Assembly (NCBI GenBank): GCA_020026195.1
Contig: JAHHQW010000040.1
Coordinates: 1-22,603 of the forward strand
Direction of reading: 5' to 3'
Source: Prevotella sp.
GTDB lineage: Bacteria > Bacteroidota > Bacteroidia > Bacteroidales > Bacteroidaceae
DNA length: 22,603 nt
Positions within the stretch are counted from its first letter, which is position 1. Each line of letters begins with the position of its first letter. The notes under the pieces were generated by a model, which was given only the letters and a program-made list of their open reading frames with translations, had not been told where the DNA came from and searched no databases. Made by a program: the position numbers and the translations under genes. Positions 1 to 8,101 of this stretch are shown here, piece after piece.

Positions 1-93
1 GTAATAATCCAAAGTGAAAGAATTTATCCCCATGATTTATCTACTGAGCCTATATGTTTCAAAGACGGCGGTACAGACATTAAAAAAATATAA
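1..93 (+). CDS. 3' end of a plus-strand gene, product unknown
   Basis: Frame 1 is open from the first base to a TAA at 91-93, giving 30 residues beginning VIIQSERIYPHDL and ending TDIKKI. The stop codon is followed directly by a strong hairpin (94-127), which is where a gene's 3' end would be expected. The composition looks protein-like, but 30 codons is short enough to be open by chance. No family can be recognised from this fragment. The start lies outside the window. Confidence 0.45.
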   Translation, partial: VIIQSERIYPHDLSTEPICFKDGGTDIKKI

Positions 94-127
94 CAGCCGC
101 AACAACGTAAAAACGCTATTGCGGCTG
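94..127. terminator. Bidirectional terminator hairpin
   Basis: A perfect 9-bp stem, CAGCCGCAA (94-102) with TTGCGGCTG (119-127), encloses a 16-base loop. On the plus strand it is followed by A-rich then T-rich sequence. On the minus strand it is followed by TTATATTTTTTT. It lies between the convergent partial gene (ending at 93) and the minus-strand gene at 171-476, so it probably serves both. Confidence 0.75.
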
Positions 128-170
128 CACAAAAAAACTTTTTAATATCCTATTGTTACTTATTAAAGGA

Positions 171-476
171 TTAGCTGATAGAAATCTTTCTTACCATGTC
201 GCCCACCTTTACGATGTAGCAGCCCTTAGGAAGATTTACTGAATAAGTCTTGTCGTCGCCATCTACACGGATACTCTTAACCCTTACTCCGGCAACATTG
301 TAAATATACAGCGTCTGCCCAGCTGCACCACATACATGAAGTATAGATCCTTTAACAGTAACAGATATTGAATTGTCGCAAAGTTCTATTATCTCGACAG
401 ATGCTGATGCCGACGTGTGGGCAGCATAGCCGAATGTGAGCATAGAAACAAACAATATTGTTAACAAATTCTTCAT
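171..476 (-). CDS. Small secreted protein made almost entirely of a T9SS-tail-like domain
   Basis: 101 residues. Residues 1-25 form a signal peptide (MKNLL start, hydrophobic core, AHTSASA region). The rest resembles the C-terminal beta-sandwich sorting tail of type IX secretion cargo: LYIYNVAGVRVKS (about 56-68), a short polar stretch, then NLPKGCYIVKVGDMVRKISI (81-100), the familiar pattern of a beta-strand, 'G', 'LPKG.YIVK' and a closing strand. No cargo domain remains in front of it. It has its own consensus promoter and is separated by 79 bases from the upstream lipoprotein gene. It could be a free-standing sorting-tail protein, a remnant of a larger cargo gene, or a small beta-sandwich protein of other function. 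The tail resemblance is pattern recognition and has not been searched. Confidence 0.7.
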   Translation of the reverse strand: MKNLLTILFVSMLTFGYAAHTSASASVEIIELCDNSISVTVKGSILHVCGAAGQTLYIYNVAGVRVKSIRVDGDDKTYSVNLPKGCYIVKVGDMVRKISIS

Positions 477-504
477 GATAGGTTAATTTTTCTTATCTAT
501 GTGG

Positions 505-534
505 CAAAGATATAAATTATTTCGTTTAAAACAA
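505..534 (-). promoter_or_regulatory. Bacteroidetes-type promoter for the small secreted protein
   Basis: Read on the minus strand, TTG (534-532) is followed after 19 bases by TATCTTTG (512-505), matching the TTG / TAnnTTTG consensus of Bacteroidetes primary sigma factor promoters. The start codon is about 28 bases downstream of the -7 box. Confidence 0.75.
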
Positions 535-555
535 AATAAAATCGATATTTTTTAG

Positions 556-1392
556 TTAGTTCAGCTTCTTATCTTTTTCACTTACCCTCAGACTGCCGTC
601 AAACGACACTATTACGCGCACTATGAAGCTCGTCATTGAATCGGGAATGTAAAGTGCTGCATTGTAATGGAAACCTTCTTCATCGCACTTTACATAAGCC
701 ATCTCACTGAGAATGCTCTGTTCGTAAAAGCCCTCTGGCACATACTGTCTGAAGAACTCTTTATTAAAGTCCTTTGAGAACAGCTGATTTGCCAGTTTGT
801 AAATACTTATGTGCACGATATTGTCGTAATACACGTTTTCTACCGTAACACCATCGTTGTTTACCGACGACTTTATAACCTTGTACGTGGTAGGATTCAC
901 CTGCTCGTAACTATGATAACGCGTATTATCGTAGACAAATGCCGTATCGGTCTTCACCACCTTGTTCTGGTTGAGTACGCTTACCGACTGTCTGTCATTG
1001 AAAATTGCATTAAAGTCATTATCATCTGTCTTTACCAGGCGTACCCTGTCTCCGAGGTTGTTCTTGAAAATAAACAGATGTTCGGTCTGTTTCTCAATAG
1101 GATATGCCAGCACCTGCGAACCATCAAGATACAGCGTATCTCTGATAATGCGGAAATGTACAGGCAACGACGTAGAGTCGGGATAGTATATAGTATCCTT
1201 CTCTGCTCTGAAAGCTATGCTGTTATCATCCTCATTAAACCACACGCCTGACAGCATTTTCTCGGCGTCTGTGTCCCCTTTGCGGGACTCTTTTGCTGCA
1301 TTGCCGCCACAACCGGTAACCAGGGGTACTGCAACGAGCACCGACATCATTACGGCAGCGCAACGATGTACTTTGTTTTCACAAAATGACAT
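556..1392 (-). CDS. Lipoprotein of unknown function (DUF4738-like)
   Basis: 278 residues with a lipoprotein signal: a basic N-region, a hydrophobic stretch and the lipobox LVTGC with Cys28 as the predicted lipid-bearing residue. The mature part starts with GGNAAKE and carries WFNEDDNSIAFRA and DTLYLDG segments, then a C-terminal half rich in beta-strand-like sequence. It resembles a family of short Bacteroidales lipoproteins annotated DUF4738, but that assignment is from memory. The gene begins 14 bases after rfbC ends, so it is probably co-transcribed with it. The lack of an acidic stretch after the cysteine gives no sign of surface export, so a periplasm-facing location is likely. Function unknown. 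Confidence 0.8.
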   Translation of the reverse strand: MSFCENKVHRCAAVMMSVLVAVPLVTGCGGNAAKESRKGDTDAEKMLSGVWFNEDDNSIAFRAEKDTIYYPDSTSLPVHFRIIRDTLYLDGSQVLAYPIEKQTEHLFIFKNNLGDRVRLVKTDDNDFNAIFNDRQSVSVLNQNKVVKTDTAFVYDNTRYHSYEQVNPTTYKVIKSSVNNDGVTVENVYYDNIVHISIYKLANQLFSKDFNKEFFRQYVPEGFYEQSILSEMAYVKCDEEGFHYNAALYIPDSMTSFIVRVIVSFDGSLRVSEKDKKLN

Positions 1393-1406
1393 ATAATTAG
1401 TAAATA

Positions 1407-1958
1407 TTATTCAAACTTCTCTGCATCCTTGAACGACATTCCCTTTTCGTCCTTGGCACTTGTAATGACATCCTTCATGTCTATCGGCCACTTGATGTTA
1501 ATGTCGGGATCGTCGAAACGAATAGAAGCCTCACTCTGAGGTGCATACACATTGTCCACCTTGTACGTGAATATAGCCTTTTCGCTGAGCACGAGGAATC
1601 CGTGTGCAAATCCACGGGGAATGAAGAACATCTTCTTGTTTTCCTCACTGAGCTCTACCATTACATACTTACCGAATGTAGGTGATGACTTACGGAGATC
1701 GACTGCAACATCAAGCACCCTGCCCTTTATTACTCTTACGAGCTTTGCCTGTGAGAACTCACCCTTCTGATAGTGCAGTCCGCGAAGAACACCGTAAGAA
1801 GACTTTGACTCATTGTCCTGGATAAAGTCCACCGAACGACCAATGTTTGCATCGAAATCCGACTTTCTGTACGACTCGAAGAAATAGCCTCTTTCATCGT
1901 TAAAAACTTTAGGATTTATAACCCACACACCGTCGATTTCGGTTTTTATGTATTCCAT
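1407..1958 (-). CDS. rfbC: dTDP-4-dehydrorhamnose 3,5-epimerase
   Basis: 183 residues, the normal length for RmlC/RfbC. The enzyme epimerises C3 and C5 of dTDP-4-keto-6-deoxyglucose on the route to dTDP-L-rhamnose, used for surface polysaccharide. Family motifs are in order: DERGYFFES (21-29), GVLRGLHYQ (56-64) with the catalytic His62, VRVIKGRVLDVAVDLR (75-89), PRGFAHGF (114-121) and the Tyr132 region FTYKVDNVY. The cytoplasmic enzyme is first in a two-gene unit with the lipoprotein downstream. The other rhamnose genes (rmlA, B, D) are not in the window. A -7 box TACTTTTG lies about 30 bases upstream of the start. Confidence 0.96.
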   Translation of the reverse strand: MEYIKTEIDGVWVINPKVFNDERGYFFESYRKSDFDANIGRSVDFIQDNESKSSYGVLRGLHYQKGEFSQAKLVRVIKGRVLDVAVDLRKSSPTFGKYVMVELSEENKKMFFIPRGFAHGFLVLSEKAIFTYKVDNVYAPQSEASIRFDDPDINIKWPIDMKDVITSAKDEKGMSFKDAEKFE

Positions 1959-1988
1959 TTCTAAGATATTTTAAGTATATTTATAATG

Positions 1989-1996
1989 CAAAAGTA
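1989..1996 (-). promoter_or_regulatory. Probable -7 box for rfbC
   Basis: On the minus strand the sequence reads TACTTTTG, matching TAnnTTTG, about 30 bases upstream of the rfbC start. No clear TTG -33 element is found at 19-21 bases, so only half the consensus is present. Confidence 0.5.
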
Positions 1997-2045
1997 AGAA
2001 TATTTTTCGTATTAGAAAAAGATATACTTCAAAAATTACATATTA

Positions 2046-2077
2046 TTTGGGATATTGAGAAAAAAGCATTATTTTTG
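2046..2077 (+). promoter_or_regulatory. Promoter abutting the HU/SPOR gene start
   Basis: TTTG (2046-2049), a 20-base spacer and TATTTTTG (2070-2077) match the Bacteroidetes promoter consensus on both elements. The ATG is at 2086, only eight bases past the -7 box, so the transcript should carry almost no leader. It is divergent from the rfbC promoter in the same 127-bp gap. Confidence 0.7.
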
Positions 2078-2085
2078 CAAATGAT

Positions 2086-3138
2086 ATGGAATTAGAGAAA
2101 CATATAGAAATATTACTGTTAGACAACGACTGCGTAATCGTTCCGGGATTAGGCGGTTTCATCGCGTATCACACGGATGCACGCTATGATGCCGAGAGTG
2201 CCTCTTTCCTGCCGCCGACGCGTGTTGCAGGCTTTAACCCGAAGCTGTCAATGAACGACAGCCTGCTTGCACAGTCGTACGTCGAAACATACGACATAAG
2301 CTACCCCGAAGCCGTAAAGAGAATTGCTTCGGAGTCGGAGGCTCTCAAGGAAAGCCTCGAACACAACGGATATCACGAGATTCCGGGTGTGGGAACATTA
2401 AGAGTGAACAATGAAGGTGGTTATAACTTCGAGCCTTACGAGGCTGGTCTGCTTACCCCCGAATATTACGGACTGGGATGCTTCGAGGCTCTCAGTCTGA
2501 TAAGACCTGTGGCTGAAAGCGACAATGATGTTACAGACGAAGCCGAAGAGAACGAAAAAGGTAAATACATCCGTATCAGGGTTAGCACACTGCGCAACAT
2601 CGCTGCTGCTGCCGTTGCCATCTTCGCTTTCTTCCTCATCTCATCACCGCTCGGCAACCACGAAACTAACATGGCATCGGTGGCAAGTCTGCAAAGCAGC
2701 GTGTTCAACAACATTCTGCCTCTGTCTTCTTCTGAAAAAGAAAACAAGGCTGAGAACATTGCTGACGCCGTAAAGCCAGTTGCCAGACCGGCTGTAAAGA
2801 AGGATTCCACCGTGGTTCTTGCTGTCACTAAGGCAAATGCTCACGAAGCTAAAGCAGAAGTAAAGGCTGAAGTTAAGAAGGCTGAAGTTCCTAAAGCAAA
2901 CAGCTACTACAGCATAGTACTTGCAAGTGCTCTTTCTAAGCATAATGCCACTCAGTTTGCTGAGAAGCTTACAGAACAAGGACTCAAGGATATTCATCCC
3001 GTAGAATGTTCAAACGGAATGAAGGTGGTATGCGGTAAGTTTGAAAACGAGAACGACGCATACAGTGCACTGCGCGGTCTGCGAGGCAACGAGAATTTCA
3101 AAGATGCATGGATTTACAAAGTAAGGGTTAAGAAATGA
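2086..3138 (+). CDS. HU-CCDC81-like / SPOR-domain membrane protein
   Basis: 350 residues. Residues about 1-135 match the Bacteroidetes HU-CCDC81-type region, with the family pattern HIEILLLDNDCVIVPGLGGF (6-25) and FNPKLSMNDSLL (50-61). A single membrane segment follows at about 171-187 (NIAAAAVAIFAFFLIS), then a low-complexity Ala/Lys/Glu linker with AEVKAEVKKAEV (about 257-268). A C-terminal SPOR domain covers about 273-349 (YYSIVLASALSKHNATQFAEKL). SPOR domains bind denuded glycan strands at division sites, so the inferred arrangement is HU-like part in the cytoplasm and SPOR in the periplasm. It leads a run with FHA and FtsE genes, overlapping the next gene by four bases (ATGA). The start is supported by family alignment and the promoter just upstream. 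Confidence 0.88.
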   Translation: MELEKHIEILLLDNDCVIVPGLGGFIAYHTDARYDAESASFLPPTRVAGFNPKLSMNDSLLAQSYVETYDISYPEAVKRIASESEALKESLEHNGYHEIPGVGTLRVNNEGGYNFEPYEAGLLTPEYYGLGCFEALSLIRPVAESDNDVTDEAEENEKGKYIRIRVSTLRNIAAAAVAIFAFFLISSPLGNHETNMASVASLQSSVFNNILPLSSSEKENKAENIADAVKPVARPAVKKDSTVVLAVTKANAHEAKAEVKAEVKKAEVPKANSYYSIVLASALSKHNATQFAEKLTEQGLKDIHPVECSNGMKVVCGKFENENDAYSALRGLRGNENFKDAWIYKVRVKK

Positions 3139-3668
3139 AACGAGTAAAGTGCCCCAAATGCGACAGCTACATCACATTCGATGAGACGCGTTACAAAGAA
3201 GGTCAGTCGCTGGTGTTCCAGTGCCCCTACTGCGGTAAAGAATTTGGAATCCGTATGGGTGTGTCTAAACTGAAGAACACTCAGAAGGAAACAAAATACG
3301 ACGAGAACGAGAACTCTGAGGAATACGGCTCTATCGTGGTAATCGAGAATGTATTCCACTACAAGCAGGTGCTGCCGCTAAAATTGGGCGACAACATCAT
3401 CGGCAGATACATGAAGGGAAGCAAGACTACTATCCCCATCGAAACTACCGACCCCAGCATAGACATCAATCACTGCGTGATAAATGTATCTTATGATAAG
3501 AACGGCAATCTGAAATACGTTTTGCGCGACGGTCCCAGCTATACGGGAACTTTCGTACAGGCTGAGATTCTCGGAGACAGAGAAAAGAGAGTGATCGAAG
3601 ACGGCACGCTATTCACAATAGGTGCCACAAGTATAATACTCAGAGCCGGAGAAAAGAAAAAATGTTAG
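3135..3668 (+). CDS. Zinc-ribbon / FHA domain protein
   Basis: 177 residues. The N-terminus has a zinc-ribbon-like pair, CPKC (Cys6, Cys9) and CPYC (Cys30, Cys33), of the kind found in MJ0042-type fingers. After a polar linker, residues about 80-172 form a forkhead-associated domain: LGDNIIGR (84-91), the segment DPSIDINHC with Ser108 and His113 at the usual phospho-peptide-binding positions, and GTLFTIGATSIILR at the end. FHA domains bind phosphothreonine peptides, so it may act as an adaptor. The gene overlaps its upstream neighbour by four bases and FtsE by seven (ATGTTAG), which implies translational coupling. No kinase partner is visible here, so its ligand is unknown. Confidence 0.88.
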   Translation: MKRVKCPKCDSYITFDETRYKEGQSLVFQCPYCGKEFGIRMGVSKLKNTQKETKYDENENSEEYGSIVVIENVFHYKQVLPLKLGDNIIGRYMKGSKTTIPIETTDPSIDINHCVINVSYDKNGNLKYVLRDGPSYTGTFVQAEILGDREKRVIEDGTLFTIGATSIILRAGEKKKC

Positions 3669-4339
3669 CAGAATACATTAACGCCGACATATATCAGGAA
3701 GATATATGCATATTGAAGAAAGCCAACCTCAAGGTAGAAGAAGGCGAGTTTATATACATCATCGGTAAGGTGGGCTCCGGAAAGAGTTCTCTGCTGAAGA
3801 CTATATATTGCGAACTTGACATCGAATCGGCTGACAAGGCGGAGGTCATGGGACGCAATCTGTTAAAGATTAAACGTAAGGAAGTGCCCGCACTGCGCAG
3901 GGAAATGGGTATCATTTTCCAGGATTTCAAACTGCTGCACGACCGTAACGTATATAAGAATTTAGTTTTTGTCCTCAAGTCTACCGGATGGAAGGATAAA
4001 AAAGAAATAGAAGAGCGCATTGATTATGTGCTGAATGCCGTAGGAATGAAGGGCAAAGAAAACCGTATGCCGCACGAACTATCGGGCGGTGAACAGCAGC
4101 GTATTGCCATTGCAAGAGCTCTGCTCAACAATCCTAAGATGATAATAGCCGACGAACCTACGGGTAACCTCGACCCTGAGACTGCCGACAACATCGTACA
4201 TCTGCTGAAGGACATCAGCACAAGGGGTACGGCTGTCGTCATGTCTACACATAACATACCGATGCTCAACAGATTCCCAGGTATCGTATATAAGTGCGAG
4301 AACCAGGAAATCAAAGAAGTTACAGAGGAATACAGATAA
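3662..4339 (+). CDS. ftsE: Cell division ABC transporter ATPase FtsE
   Basis: 225 residues, normal for FtsE. It has Walker A GKVGSGKS (35-42), Q-loop Gln87 in IIFQDFKLL, signature LSGGEQQR (140-147), Walker B MIIADE (160-165) followed by PTGNLDP, and the switch His197 in STHN. FtsE is the cytoplasmic ATPase that drives FtsX to activate peptidoglycan hydrolases during division. The FtsX permease is not adjacent, as it usually is in Proteobacteria. In Bacteroidales the two are often separate, so FtsX is probably elsewhere. LolD/MacB-like ATPases are close relatives, but the DRNVYKNLVF segment and the coupling to a SPOR protein favour FtsE. Confidence 0.9.
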   Translation: MLAEYINADIYQEDICILKKANLKVEEGEFIYIIGKVGSGKSSLLKTIYCELDIESADKAEVMGRNLLKIKRKEVPALRREMGIIFQDFKLLHDRNVYKNLVFVLKSTGWKDKKEIEERIDYVLNAVGMKGKENRMPHELSGGEQQRIAIARALLNNPKMIIADEPTGNLDPETADNIVHLLKDISTRGTAVVMSTHNIPMLNRFPGIVYKCENQEIKEVTEEYR

Positions 4340-4406
4340 GTATATCCTCTGACCGAAACTGATACTGTGAGGACCCTAATTTAATATTATTTATAATATT
4401 GCGATT

Positions 4407-5735
4407 ATGAAGATAATGAAATTTGGGGGCACGTCTGTAGGCTCACCCGAAAGAATGAGAGAGGTAGCTGCCATTGCTACTAAATCAGGAGAACCTGTGT
4501 TCTTAGTACTCTCGGCTATGTCGGGAACTACAAATACTCTCGTCGAGATATGCAACTATCTCTACAAGAAGAATTCAGACAGCGCCAACGAAAAGATAAA
4601 CGAGCTTGAAAACAAATACTACGAACACGTAGAGAACTTATATACTGAGGACAGATGGAAAGAGGATACTCGTGCTTTCCTTAAGGAACGTTTTAACTTC
4701 CTCAGATCGTTTACTAAAGAGATATTCACAAGTTTCGAGGAAAAGGACATTCTTGCACAGGGTGAACTGATGAGTACACGTATGATGCTTAACCTGTTTC
4801 TCGAACTGGGCATAAAGGCTGCGCTCATTCCGGCACTCGACTTTATGCGCACCGACAAGAATAATAATCCAGACGCCGCTTATATCCGCAAACACCTTAA
4901 CTGTATACTCGAAAAGAATACAGGTATGCAGGTGTATATCACACAGGGATTCATCTGCCGTAATGCTTATGGCGAGACTGACAACCTGCTGCGCGGCGGC
5001 AGCGACTACACTGCTTCTCTGGTAGGCGTGGCTGTCGATTCGGAGGAAATACAGATTTGGACAGACATCGACGGTCTGCATAACAACGACCCGAGAATTG
5101 TAAAGAATACACGTCCGGTACGTGAACTGAACTATGAGGAGGCTGCCGAACTTGCTTACTTCGGTGCTAAGATTCTGCATCCTGCCTGCATCATTCCTGC
5201 CAAATACGCACGTATTCCTGTACGTCTGAAATACACTATGGACCCTGATTCGCCTGGTACTGTAATCAACGGCACCGAACATAAGGGTACGATAAAGGCT
5301 GTTGCCGTGAAGGAAGGTATTGCTGCCGTAAAGGTACGAAGCAGCCGTATGCTACAGCCTACAGGTTTCATACGTAAGGTTTTTGAAATTTTTGAGAGCT
5401 ATAACACTACGATAGACCTTATCTGTACTTCTGAAGTTGGCGTCTCGCTTACGGTGGACAATAAGTTACACCTCGACGACATCACGGAAGAGCTGAAACA
5501 GTATGGCACGGTATGCGTAGATGATGATATGTGCATCATCTGTATCGTTGGTGACCTTGACTGGAGAAACGTTGGATTCGAGACTATCGCCGCCAATGCG
5601 CTGAAGGACATTCCTCTGCGTATGATTTCATACGGCGGAAGTAACTATAACATTTCTTTCCTGGTTCGTCAGGAGGATAAGGTAAAGGCTCTGCAACTGC
5701 TGAGCGATAATCTGTTTGCTGGAAATGACAACTGA
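4407..5735 (+). CDS. lysC: Aspartate kinase
   Basis: 442 residues, a monofunctional aspartokinase. It phosphorylates L-aspartate with ATP, the first step toward lysine/diaminopimelate, threonine and methionine. Visible motifs are the N-terminal KFGGTSVGSPERM (5-17), the kinase-core segment LLRGGSDYTASL (194-205) and WTDIDGLHNNDPRIV. Two ACT-like repeats at the C-terminus (about 310-440) include TSEVGVSLTVDN and MISYGGSNYNISFLV, so feedback control by an amino acid is likely. There is no homoserine dehydrogenase domain. The gene starts 67 bases after ftsE and overlaps the next gene by 11 bases. The usual Bacteroidales neighbour lysA is absent here, replaced by glycosyltransferase-type genes. 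Confidence 0.96.
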   Translation: MKIMKFGGTSVGSPERMREVAAIATKSGEPVFLVLSAMSGTTNTLVEICNYLYKKNSDSANEKINELENKYYEHVENLYTEDRWKEDTRAFLKERFNFLRSFTKEIFTSFEEKDILAQGELMSTRMMLNLFLELGIKAALIPALDFMRTDKNNNPDAAYIRKHLNCILEKNTGMQVYITQGFICRNAYGETDNLLRGGSDYTASLVGVAVDSEEIQIWTDIDGLHNNDPRIVKNTRPVRELNYEEAAELAYFGAKILHPACIIPAKYARIPVRLKYTMDPDSPGTVINGTEHKGTIKAVAVKEGIAAVKVRSSRMLQPTGFIRKVFEIFESYNTTIDLICTSEVGVSLTVDNKLHLDDITEELKQYGTVCVDDDMCIICIVGDLDWRNVGFETIAANALKDIPLRMISYGGSNYNISFLVRQEDKVKALQLLSDNLFAGNDN

Positions 5736-6858
5736 CATCATCATATATGCCGCATGCGGGGTAATGGTGCTTGCTGCTGTTGTATTTCCACTAATTAACA
5801 TAATGTTCAGGCGTCCGCGTACACGTAAGGGCGAAAAGACTTCGTGTCCGTCATTTTCAATAATCATTCCGGCGCACGATAATGCTTACGAGCTTGAACG
5901 ACATCTGCCTTGTTTTCTGGAACAGCAGTATGAGGGTGATTTTGAAATAATAATAGTAGAAAGCAAGACAGGCGACCGTACAGACGAGGTTCTTGCCAAG
6001 TATGCTGATGACAAGCGCCTCTACTCTACTTTCATTCCTTCTTCTTCTCGTTACATGAGCCGTAAGAAACTGGCAATGACGGTTGGAGCCAAAGCCGCTA
6101 AATACGACTGGCTGATATTTGCCGATGCGGAATGTTATCCTAAGGGTAACGGATGGCTCGAAGCTATAGCTGCTGAAATTGACAGCGACTGCGAACTGGC
6201 TATCGGTTATGGTAACTACTGCGGGGAGACTTCTGCATTCCACAGGTTCATTCAGCTTAGAAATTCTCTGTATGCATTGCGCAGGGCTGCAAAGGGAACT
6301 GCTCACATGGCGGCTTCTGACTGCATCGCAATAAAACGCGACGTGTTCATCGAAGCTAAGGGATTTGAAGGAAACCTGATGTATGTACGCGGCGAATACG
6401 ATTATCTCGTGAATAAATTTGCCACAAAAAGCAATACTGCCGTGATAACATCTCCCGATGGCTGGATGATGAAAGACGAACCGACGGTAAAGTCATGGAA
6501 GAACACTAATCTGTTCCGCATAGACACCATGAAGCATCTGCAAAATAAGACAGGCTACCGACTGGCATCTCTTACCGACACGGTAACGATGTACATGTCT
6601 TATCTGTTGCTGATTGTAGGTTTAACGGCTGGAATCGTTATCAGTAATTTACTGTTAATAATCGTTTCGGCATTATCTTTAATAGTCTGCATTACAGAAA
6701 GAACCTTAATATCACACAAGACATCTGTAATGTATGGCGAACAGATTCCTATATGGGAAATAGTTCCGTTTGAGATAATGGTACTGATGCACGACATAAA
6801 ATATAGAATAAAATACGCACTGTCCAACAAATTAGACTTCATAAGTCATAAACTATAA
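5725..6858 (+). CDS. Membrane-bound family 2 glycosyltransferase
   Basis: 377 residues from the ATG at 5725. A TTG nine bases upstream would also fit, but the ATG lies in an 11-base overlap with the lysC stop and gives a better membrane start. An N-terminal membrane segment (about 5-28) is followed by a GT-A domain: SFSIIIPAHDNAYELERHL (44-62), IIIVESKTGDRT and FADAE (132-136), the equivalent of the DxD metal/nucleotide-sugar motif. Two hydrophobic segments (about 285-325 in MSYLLLIVGLTAGIV...LLIIVSALSLIVCI) close the protein. It probably transfers a sugar on the inner face of the cytoplasmic membrane. Donor and acceptor cannot be read from the sequence. Confidence 0.88.
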   Translation: MTTDIIIYAACGVMVLAAVVFPLINIMFRRPRTRKGEKTSCPSFSIIIPAHDNAYELERHLPCFLEQQYEGDFEIIIVESKTGDRTDEVLAKYADDKRLYSTFIPSSSRYMSRKKLAMTVGAKAAKYDWLIFADAECYPKGNGWLEAIAAEIDSDCELAIGYGNYCGETSAFHRFIQLRNSLYALRRAAKGTAHMAASDCIAIKRDVFIEAKGFEGNLMYVRGEYDYLVNKFATKSNTAVITSPDGWMMKDEPTVKSWKNTNLFRIDTMKHLQNKTGYRLASLTDTVTMYMSYLLLIVGLTAGIVISNLLLIIVSALSLIVCITERTLISHKTSVMYGEQIPIWEIVPFEIMVLMHDIKYRIKYALSNKLDFISHKL

Positions 6859-6870
6859 AGGATAAAGTAA

Positions 6871-8097
6871 ATGAGAATATTGCATTTTATACCTGAGATA
6901 ACAGATAACAGGGATGTTAGAAAAGAGTTTTTCCGTCATCTCTTCGAGAGGTCGGAAGGTATTGAGATGCGTATTCTTACCACCGACGACGACACCGGTA
7001 TAGAGAATGCCGAAAAAATATCGACGCTGATGCCTTTCGTAGGAAAGAAGGTCGGTGCGATAATGGACGAGTTTCATCCTGAGATTCTGCATATTCACGG
7101 ATGTACCGGACACACAGAGCTGAAAGTTCTAAATGCTGCCGAAGACAGACACATTCCGATAATTGTATCTCCTTCGGGTAATCTCGCAGCAATAACGCTT
7201 AACGAACGTTCTCCGCTGAAACAGCTTACGTCGGATGCTTCGCGTGCCCGCAAGATGTTAAACGAGGCGGATGCCATACACGTAACCGGAGGAATGGAAA
7301 AGGAGACCGTAGAGAAACTCCAGATTATTCCGGGAAAAGAGAACAATGACATCAGCAGAAAGATGGTTGTCATCAAAAATTCTGTACTCACCAACTCCAT
7401 TACGGACGAAGACATGAGGGCTGACTTTGCTTCTCTGTACAGAAAGATAATTGACCGGAGGGCTTACGACGTGATGCTGCCGGAAACAAAACAGTTAGAA
7501 CTGCTGCTGCTGCGCACCGGAGTAAACGGAATGTACTGCAACAGAAACAGCAGCGACGACGAACTCGTAAAGAGCGTAACGGCAGAAGAGATGAATAAGA
7601 TTTTCATTCATGCCGAGACTGAGGATATAAGGGATTTCATAGATGCCGGATGTGTTAAATACGGCATTACATTCTGTCCTGACAGAAAATTATGCAGAGA
7701 AAGAGCTGGTCTGCCAGACGACATGAAGAGAATATCTCTTTCAGATAATATAGAGAAAATTAAATCTAAAAACTACAAGATATTAAGAGACTTTGAGAAC
7801 TATAAGGTTGAACAGGAGCTGTACTGCTTCATAGCCTGTGCTCAGGATATGTTGGAGAAACACACTCTCACATTACGCCATCTGGCTGAACTGAACGACA
7901 TTCTGATAAACACGGAATACCGCGAGGATATAGTTGATAAGCTCTTCAGAGATTCTAAAATTTATGATTTTGCCGCACGACTGATGCAGGCAGCACACGA
8001 ATATGTGGCTCTGCCCGAAGGTTTCATGCCGGTGACACCAATAAACGATAAGAAGACAATAGAAATACTTACTTTTTTAACTTTAAAATCAAGATAA
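6871..8097 (+). CDS. GT4-like protein without a recognisable donor-binding half
   Basis: 408 residues. The N-terminal 170 residues look like the acceptor-side Rossmann domain of a GT4 glycosyltransferase: MRILHFIPEI, ILHIHGCTGH (about 70-80), IIVSPSGNLAA (about 97-107), a basic patch and ADAIHVTGGMEKETVEKL (about 135-152). Where the second Rossmann domain with its E-x7-E donor site should follow, the chain turns into a charged helical region with no such motif (KSKNYKILRDFENYKVEQELYC and on). It sits 12 bases after the GT2 gene and four bases before fbp, so all three are probably co-transcribed. It may be an accessory or regulatory relative of glycosyltransferases or an unrecognised divergent enzyme. 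Function is unknown. Confidence 0.75.
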   Translation: MRILHFIPEITDNRDVRKEFFRHLFERSEGIEMRILTTDDDTGIENAEKISTLMPFVGKKVGAIMDEFHPEILHIHGCTGHTELKVLNAAEDRHIPIIVSPSGNLAAITLNERSPLKQLTSDASRARKMLNEADAIHVTGGMEKETVEKLQIIPGKENNDISRKMVVIKNSVLTNSITDEDMRADFASLYRKIIDRRAYDVMLPETKQLELLLLRTGVNGMYCNRNSSDDELVKSVTAEEMNKIFIHAETEDIRDFIDAGCVKYGITFCPDRKLCRERAGLPDDMKRISLSDNIEKIKSKNYKILRDFENYKVEQELYCFIACAQDMLEKHTLTLRHLAELNDILINTEYREDIVDKLFRDSKIYDFAARLMQAAHEYVALPEGFMPVTPINDKKTIEILTFLTLKSR

Positions 8098-8101
8098 CAA
8101 A

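Noticed and set aside
2828..2900. Repetitive Ala/Lys/Glu codons (GCTGAAGTTAAG-like) as a DNA repeat
   Set aside because: They encode the low-complexity linker of the SPOR protein and need no separate explanation.
4340..4406. Possible lysine riboswitch or separate promoter before lysC
   Set aside because: The gap is only 67 bases, far too short for a lysine riboswitch. No two-part promoter consensus is present, so co-transcription with ftsE is simpler.
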